This document shows positions 51,915 to 57,484 of a stretch of 57,484 bases of DNA, piece by piece. The notes below the pieces were generated by a model, which saw only the letters and a program-made list of their open reading frames with translations, was not told where the DNA came from and did no database searches. Within the stretch, counting starts at the first letter, position 1, and each line of letters begins with the position of its first letter. The translations under genes and the position numbers were made by a program. Source of the stretch: DASYQD01 sp036005845 (GTDB taxonomy: Bacteria; Acidobacteriota; Thermoanaerobaculia; Multivoradales; JAIOJS01); assembly GCA_036005845.1 (NCBI GenBank), contig DASYQD010000088.1, positions 1 through 57,484 on the forward strand, given 5' to 3'.

Positions 51915-54324
51915 GCGCCGCCTCCCCGGCTTCGACCTCGCCGGCCTGCGCCCCGGCCGCTACGGCCACTTCGCCGCCGACGGCTGCGAGTACGTCATCA
52001 CCGATCCGCGCACGCCGCGGCCGTGGTCGAACGTCATCGCCAACCCGCGCGTCGGCCTCGCCGTGTCGCAGACGGGCAGCGGCTTCTCGTGGATCGACAA
52101 CTCGCAGCTCGCGGTGACCGTGCGCTGGCAGCAGGACCTGGCGGAAGACCGCTCGGGCAGGTTCCTCTACCTCTGGGATCGCGATACCGACGAGGTGTGG
52201 TCGCTGGCGCCGTCGCCCTGCTGGCCGCGCTACGACCGCTTCGCCTGCCGCCACGGGCTCGGCTACACGACGTTCGAGACCACCTGCTGCGGCGTGCGCG
52301 CGGCGTGGACGCTTTCCGTCGATGCCGAGGAGACCGTGGAGCTGTGGCGGCTGCGGCTGGAGGAGAGCAGCGGCCGCGCCCGCTCCCTCGCGCTGGTCGC
52401 CTACCTCGAGTGGAACCTCGGCACGGCGCCCGCGCCGCGGCGCGAGTTCCAGAAGCTGTTCCTGGAGACGCGCTACGACGCGGCGGCGCGCGCGGTCGTC
52501 GGCGGCAGCCACATGTGGGACCTGCCGTCGCGCCGCTGGGGCCACTGGAACCGCGACTTTCCGTTCTGGAGCGCCTTCGCGGCGGCGCAGCCCGTGGACG
52601 CGGCGGAAGGCGACAAGGCCGCGTTCCTCGGCCGTTACGGCGACTGGCGGCGGCCGCGCGCGCTGCAGCACGGCGAAGATTGGCCGCAACTCTTCGGCCG
52701 GCATCACGACCCGGTGGCCGCGATCTGCTGCGACGTCGAGCTGCCCGCCGCCGGCGTGTGGGACGGCGGCTTCGTGCTCGCGACCGCCGGCGACGCGCTG
52801 GGCGCGCTGGCGCTGGCGCGCCGGTTCGCGCAAGCGGAGACGATGGACGCGGCAACCGCCGGCGCCGTCGCGCGCTGGAGAGGATGGCTCGCACCTCATC
52901 GAATCGAAACGCCCGAGCCGCCGCTCGACGCGCTCGCCAACGACTGGCTGCGCTACCAGGCGATCTCGGCGCGCCTCTTTGGGCGCGCCGGCTACTACCA
53001 GCAGAGCGGCGCTTACGGCTTCCGCGACCAGCTCCAGGACTCGCAGGTATGGCTGACCATCGATCCGCCGCGCTGCCGCGAGCAGATCGGGCTCCACGCC
53101 GCGCATCAGTTCGCCGACGGCTCGGTCTTCCACTGGTGGCACCCGTTGTCCGAAGCGGGGCACGTGACGCGGATGACCGACGACCTGCTCTGGCTCGCCT
53201 ACGTGACTGCGAGCTATCTCAAGGAGACCGGCGACTTCACCATCCTCGACGACCACGCGCCGTTCCTCGACGACGGCAAGGAGGCGACGCTGCTCGACCA
53301 CGTCGAGCGCGCCTTCGAGAAGAGCTTCGCGCGCACCAGCGAGCGCGGGCTGCCGTACATCGGCGGCGGCGACTGGAACGACGGGCTGTCGGCGATGGGG
53401 CTCGAGGAGCGCGGCGAGTCGGTGTGGCTGGCGCAGTTCCTCGCCGGCCTGCTCGCCGACTGGGCGGAGGTGCATAAGCGGTTGGGTGATCGCGACCGTC
53501 CCGGCCGCGCGGCCGAGCTGCTGGCGCGGCGCCACGCGCTGATCGCCGCCGTCAACGAGCATGGCTGGGACGGCGGCTGGTACCGGCGCGCGACGCGCGA
53601 CGACCGCAGCTGGATCGGCAGCGCGCAGAACGGCGCGGGGCGGATCTACCTCAACCCGCAGGTGTGGGCGATCCTCGCCGAGGTGGCGCCCCCGCGTCGG
53701 GCGTCACAGTGCCTCGCCGCGGTGCGCGAGCACCTGCTCACCGACGCCGGTGCGCTGCTGCTCGCGCCGGCGTACGCGGAGCCCGACGAGACGATCGGCT
53801 ACATCACGCGCTACGCGCCGGGGCTGCGCGAGAACGGCGGGGTCTACACCCACGCGGCGACGTGGGCGATCGCAGCGGCCGCGAAGCAGAAGGACGCCGA
53901 GCTGGTGGCGCGCCTGCTCGCCGCGATGGACCCGAGCAGCAAGGATGCGGACCGCTACTGGGCCGAGCCCTACGTGCTGCCGGGCAACGTCGACGGGCCG
54001 GCGTCGCCGCTCGCCGGCCGCGCCGGCTGGACGTGGTACACGGGGTCGGCGGCTTGGCTGCCGCGCATCATCTCGGAGTGGGTGCTCGGAGTGCGGCCGA
54101 CGTGGGAGGGCCTGCGCTTCGACCCCTGCCTGCCGCCCGACTGGCCGGGAGCGCGGATGCGGCGGCCGTGGCGCGACGCGACCTTGGAGATCGAGATCGC
54201 GCGGGACGCGACGCTCGATGCGGGCATCGTGGCAGTCGAGGCGAGTGGCGGCACGCTCGCCGGCGACACGCTGACCGACGTCGAGCCGGAAACAGAGATA
54301 CGGGTTCGCGTGCGCTGCCGCTGA
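51904..54324 (+). CDS. GH94 beta-glucoside phosphorylase (cellobiose phosphorylase family)
   Basis: 806 residues from ATG 51904, with no signal peptide, so cytoplasmic. The N-terminal Glyco_transf_36 domain begins DPERRLPGFDLAGLRPGRYG; GYYQQSGAYGFRDQLQDSQV lines the sugar site and GGGDWNDGLSAMG (Asp490-Trp-Asn-Asp493) contains the general acid region of GH94. The C-terminal segment GWTWYTGSAAWLPRI is conserved. It cleaves a beta-linked gluco-disaccharide with phosphate to glucose 1-phosphate. Length fits cellobiose, laminaribiose or similar phosphorylases rather than the about 1100-residue beta-1,2-oligoglucan enzymes. It overlaps the upstream gene by 11 nt. Confidence 0.92.
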   Translation: MDPERRLPGFDLAGLRPGRYGHFAADGCEYVITDPRTPRPWSNVIANPRVGLAVSQTGSGFSWIDNSQLAVTVRWQQDLAEDRSGRFLYLWDRDTDEVWSLAPSPCWPRYDRFACRHGLGYTTFETTCCGVRAAWTLSVDAEETVELWRLRLEESSGRARSLALVAYLEWNLGTAPAPRREFQKLFLETRYDAAARAVVGGSHMWDLPSRRWGHWNRDFPFWSAFAAAQPVDAAEGDKAAFLGRYGDWRRPRALQHGEDWPQLFGRHHDPVAAICCDVELPAAGVWDGGFVLATAGDALGALALARRFAQAETMDAATAGAVARWRGWLAPHRIETPEPPLDALANDWLRYQAISARLFGRAGYYQQSGAYGFRDQLQDSQVWLTIDPPRCREQIGLHAAHQFADGSVFHWWHPLSEAGHVTRMTDDLLWLAYVTASYLKETGDFTILDDHAPFLDDGKEATLLDHVERAFEKSFARTSERGLPYIGGGDWNDGLSAMGLEERGESVWLAQFLAGLLADWAEVHKRLGDRDRPGRAAELLARRHALIAAVNEHGWDGGWYRRATRDDRSWIGSAQNGAGRIYLNPQVWAILAEVAPPRRASQCLAAVREHLLTDAGALLLAPAYAEPDETIGYITRYAPGLRENGGVYTHAATWAIAAAAKQKDAELVARLLAAMDPSSKDADRYWAEPYVLPGNVDGPASPLAGRAGWTWYTGSAAWLPRIISEWVLGVRPTWEGLRFDPCLPPDWPGARMRRPWRDATLEIEIARDATLDAGIVAVEASGGTLAGDTLTDVEPETEIRVRVRCR

Positions 54325-54331
54325 GCCTTCC

Positions 54332-54441
54332 CGTCATCGCGAGCGCAGCGAAGCGATCTCGATGATGCGAGATCGAGATCCACGGAGCCGCTTGCGGCTC
54401 CGTGCCTAGAAAAGGCAGGTCGCTGCGCTCCTCGCAATGAC
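54332..54441. repeat. REP-like pair around a perfect hairpin (between convergent genes)
   Basis: CGTCATCGCGAGCGCAGCGA (from 54332) and its inverted relative TCGCTGCGCTCCTCGCAATGAC (ending at 54441, read as two parts) flank CACGGAGCCG-CTTG-CGGCTCCGTG (54381-54404), a perfect 10-bp stem. Related to 8622-8663. It may serve as a two-way terminator for GH94 and GH1. Confidence 0.65.
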
Positions 54442-54453
54442 CCGGCTGGGTTC

Positions 54454-55800
54454 CTAGGAGTGCAGCGCAGCGCCGTTCGTGCGCACGACTTCGCTGTAGA
54501 AGCGCCCGCTCGCCTTCACGGTCCGCTGCTGCGTCGCGAAGTCGACGTGCACGATGCCGAAGCGTTTCGAGAAGCCGTAGGCCCACTCGAGGTTGTCGAG
54601 CAGCGACCAGGCGAAGTAGCCGCGCACGTCGACTCCCGCAGCCGTCGCCCGTTCGACGGCGAAGAGGTGGTCGCGCAGGTAGGCGGTGCGCAGTGGATCG
54701 TCGACGCGGCCACGGGCAGCTGTCGGCGGATCGTCGAAGGCGGCGCCATTCTCGGTGACGTATAGCGGCGGCGCGTCGTAGCGGTCGCACACCCAGGCGA
54801 GCACCTCGGCGAGGCCCTGCGGATAGACCTCCCAATTCGTCGCGGTGTGCGTGCTCTGCTGCTGTCGCACGCGCGCCGCGCGAGTGGGCCAGGCCGCCGG
54901 GTCGTCGCGCACGACGCTGCGCGAGTAGTAGTTGATGCCCAACCAGTCGATCGGCACGCGCACCGACGCGGCCTCGGCGGCGAAGCGGTCGTCCCACGCG
55001 TCGCCGTAGATCGCGCGCAGCTCCTCCGGATAGCGGCCGAGGAGAAGTGGATCGAGGTAGTGCCGATTCATGTAGGCGTCCGCCCGCGCGGCGGCGGCGC
55101 GGTCCGCTTCACCGTCGCTCGCGGCGTGCTTCGGCTCCAGGTTGACGACGATGCCGAGTTTGCCCGCGGCCAGCGAGCGGCACGCCTCCACCGCCGCCGC
55201 GTGGGCGCGGAGCTGGTGGTGCGCGGCGCGCGCGGCGGCGAACGGGCTGCGCTGTCCCGGCGCCAGCACGCCGCTGAGGTAGCCCTGGTCGGCGACCACC
55301 CATGGCTCGTTGAGCGTCGCCCACAGCGCCACGCGGTCGCCGAACGCGCGCACGCACACGGTCGCGTAATCGGCGAACCAGCCGGCGACGTCGGGGTTGG
55401 TCCAACCACCGCGATCGTCGAGCGCCGCCGGCAGGTCCCAATGGAAGAGCGTCGCCACCGGCGCGATGTCCGCCGCACGCAGCTCGTCGACCAGCCGGCG
55501 GTAGAAGTCGAGCCCACGCTCGTTGACGGCGCCGGTGCCCTGCGGCAGCACGCGCGACCAGGAGATGGAGAAGCGGTAGGCGTTGAGGCCGAGCTCGCGC
55601 AGGAGCGCCACGTCCTGCGGCATCCGCCGGTAGTGGTCGCACGCCACGTCGCCGGTGTCGCCGTTGCGCACCATCCCCGGCGTGTGCGTGAAGCGGTGCC
55701 AGTTGCTGGGCCCGGCGCCGTCGGCGAGCGGCGAGCCTTCGATCTGGTACGCGGACGTCGCGGCGCCCCAGAGGAAGCCGGCGGGGAAAGGACTCGCCAT
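54454..55800 (-). CDS. GH1 beta-glucosidase
   Basis: 448 residues, no signal peptide. FLWGAATSAYQIEGSPLADG starts the GH1 barrel; the acid/base Glu is in TLNEPW (about 163) and the nucleophile Glu in YVTENGA (about 351); the sugar-binding SLLDNLEWAYGFSKRFGI is intact. It removes terminal beta-glucose in the cytoplasm, an alternative to GH94 phosphorolysis. It lies 61 nt behind the ATPase gene on the minus strand and is convergent with GH94. Confidence 0.95.
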   Translation of the reverse strand: MASPFPAGFLWGAATSAYQIEGSPLADGAGPSNWHRFTHTPGMVRNGDTGDVACDHYRRMPQDVALLRELGLNAYRFSISWSRVLPQGTGAVNERGLDFYRRLVDELRAADIAPVATLFHWDLPAALDDRGGWTNPDVAGWFADYATVCVRAFGDRVALWATLNEPWVVADQGYLSGVLAPGQRSPFAAARAAHHQLRAHAAAVEACRSLAAGKLGIVVNLEPKHAASDGEADRAAAARADAYMNRHYLDPLLLGRYPEELRAIYGDAWDDRFAAEAASVRVPIDWLGINYYSRSVVRDDPAAWPTRAARVRQQQSTHTATNWEVYPQGLAEVLAWVCDRYDAPPLYVTENGAAFDDPPTAARGRVDDPLRTAYLRDHLFAVERATAAGVDVRGYFAWSLLDNLEWAYGFSKRFGIVHVDFATQQRTVKASGRFYSEVVRTNGAALHS

Positions 55801-55861
55801 GCGCTCAGTGTGTCGCAGAACCCGCGCGCCGCGGCTGTGCCCCTCCGCCCAGGACGGCAGG

Positions 55862-56953
<1,092 letters not shown>

Positions 56954-57122
56954 CTCGGGTTGCCCGCGGCGATTATCCCACCTGGGCTGCCGCTGCGACC
57001 GTCCCCGTTCCTGGACATTTCGGACCCCGTCTGCCAAAATCGCGATTCTCGCGGCAGGTCGGGGCCAAGGCCGCGGGAACGGGGGCGACGGCGACTCCCT
57101 CGGAGTGTTTTTCCCTTCGGGG

Positions 57123-57151
57123 TTTACACCACCGGCGGGGCCGCATAAGAT
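57123..57151 (+). promoter_or_regulatory. Promoter of tRNA-Thr(GGT)-tuf
   Basis: TTTACA (57123-57128), a 17-nt spacer and TAAGAT (57146-57151), 64 nt before the tRNA. Confidence 0.6.
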
Positions 57152-57215
57152 TCCGCGGCTTTCCAGCGCCCGCACTGGTTCACTCAATCCGAACCGGATC
57201 GCGGGCAAACCAGCT

Positions 57216-57290
57216 GCCCACGTGGCTCAGGGGTAGAGCACTTCCTTGGTAAGGAAGGGGTCACCGGTTCAAATCCGGTCGTGGGCTCCA
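57216..57290 (+). tRNA. tRNA-Thr(GGT)
   Basis: Acceptor GCCCACG/CGTGGGC, D-arm GGCTCAGGGGTAGAGC, anticodon loop TTGGTAA, T-arm ACCGGTTCAAATCCGGT, encoded CCA at 57288-57290. Lies 54 nt before tuf, as in thrT-tufB. Confidence 0.97.
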
Positions 57291-57344
57291 CGACTCACCA
57301 CTAACACCCAAGACCGATAGCAGGCAGAAGGGGACCGACTGGGC

Positions 57345-57484
57345 ATGGCCAAGGAGAAGTTCAACCGCGACAAGCCGCACGTGAACATCGGGACGATCGG
57401 TCACGTGGATCACGGCAAGACGACGCTGACCGCGGCGATCACGAAGGTGCTGGCGAGCAAGGGTCTGGCGAGCTTCGTGGCGTT
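57345..57484 (+). CDS. tuf: Elongation factor Tu (3' end outside window)
   Basis: The first 46 codons, from ATG 57345 with GAAGGGGA upstream, read MAKEKFNRDKPHVNIGTIGH and then VDHGKTTLTAAIT, which contains the P-loop GHVDHGKT of EF-Tu. The rest lies beyond the window. Cotranscription with tRNA-Thr is expected. Confidence 0.97.
   Translation, partial: MAKEKFNRDKPHVNIGTIGHVDHGKTTLTAAITKVLASKGLASFVA

Overview
The window is about 70% GC with dense, overlapping genes, and reads as the chromosome of a high-GC Gram-negative bacterium. It encodes outer-membrane proteins (a TonB-dependent receptor with a carboxypeptidase-regulatory N-terminus, PgaA, an RlpA lipoprotein) and remnants of secreted proteins with a C-terminal domain common in Acidobacteriota. 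An acidobacterial host, perhaps of the Thermoanaerobaculia type, is my best guess; no rRNA is present to confirm it.

Layout. 1-11898: housekeeping genes serA and ddl; a lower-GC patch with a strong promoter, a long structured RNA leader, a small membrane protein and a ribbon-helix-helix protein (2899-3816); rlpA; mscS and purB; arginine deiminase and ornithine carbamoyltransferase; an FHA-GAF-adenylate cyclase coupled to an ITPase-like rdgB. 11899-18251: a decayed accessory island with a lipoprotein-metalloprotease pair, three secreted-protein pseudogenes (AT-richer and frameshifted) and a transposase fragment. 18411-27653: core genes, namely ubiE-folD-coaE (minus), a VapBC-type module, and the run rplM-rpsI-rpsB-tsf-pyrH-frr-ispD-ispF-rlmB.

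27909-57484: tRNA-Thr(UGU), tRNA-Tyr(GUA), tRNA-Gly(UCC) and tRNA-Thr(GGU)-tuf are present with the anticodons and order of the classical thrU-tyrU-glyT-thrT-tufB operon, but the block is broken. thrU-tyrU is inverted, about 1.9 kb of a cupredoxin/DUF4142/regulator locus separates it from glyT, and about 27 kb separates glyT from thrT-tuf. That 27 kb holds a YncE-like propeller, an SGNH hydrolase, a pgaABCD-type exopolysaccharide operon with a degenerate PgaB, several unknown genes, and a carbohydrate utilisation locus.

The carbohydrate locus (40042-56953) joins a LacI regulator with two visible operators, a TonB-dependent receptor, a GH144-like glucanase lipoprotein, an ABC importer (binding protein and two permeases), a 1087-residue secreted multidomain protein with an unassigned (alpha/alpha)6 hydrolase-like region, a GH94 phosphorylase, and a convergent pair of MsmK-type ATPase and GH1 beta-glucosidase. 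Together they suggest capture of a beta-glucan, trimming outside the cytoplasm, ABC uptake and phosphorolysis or hydrolysis inside. The 48651-51914 protein and the 2934-3311 RNA leader are the most likely new biology.
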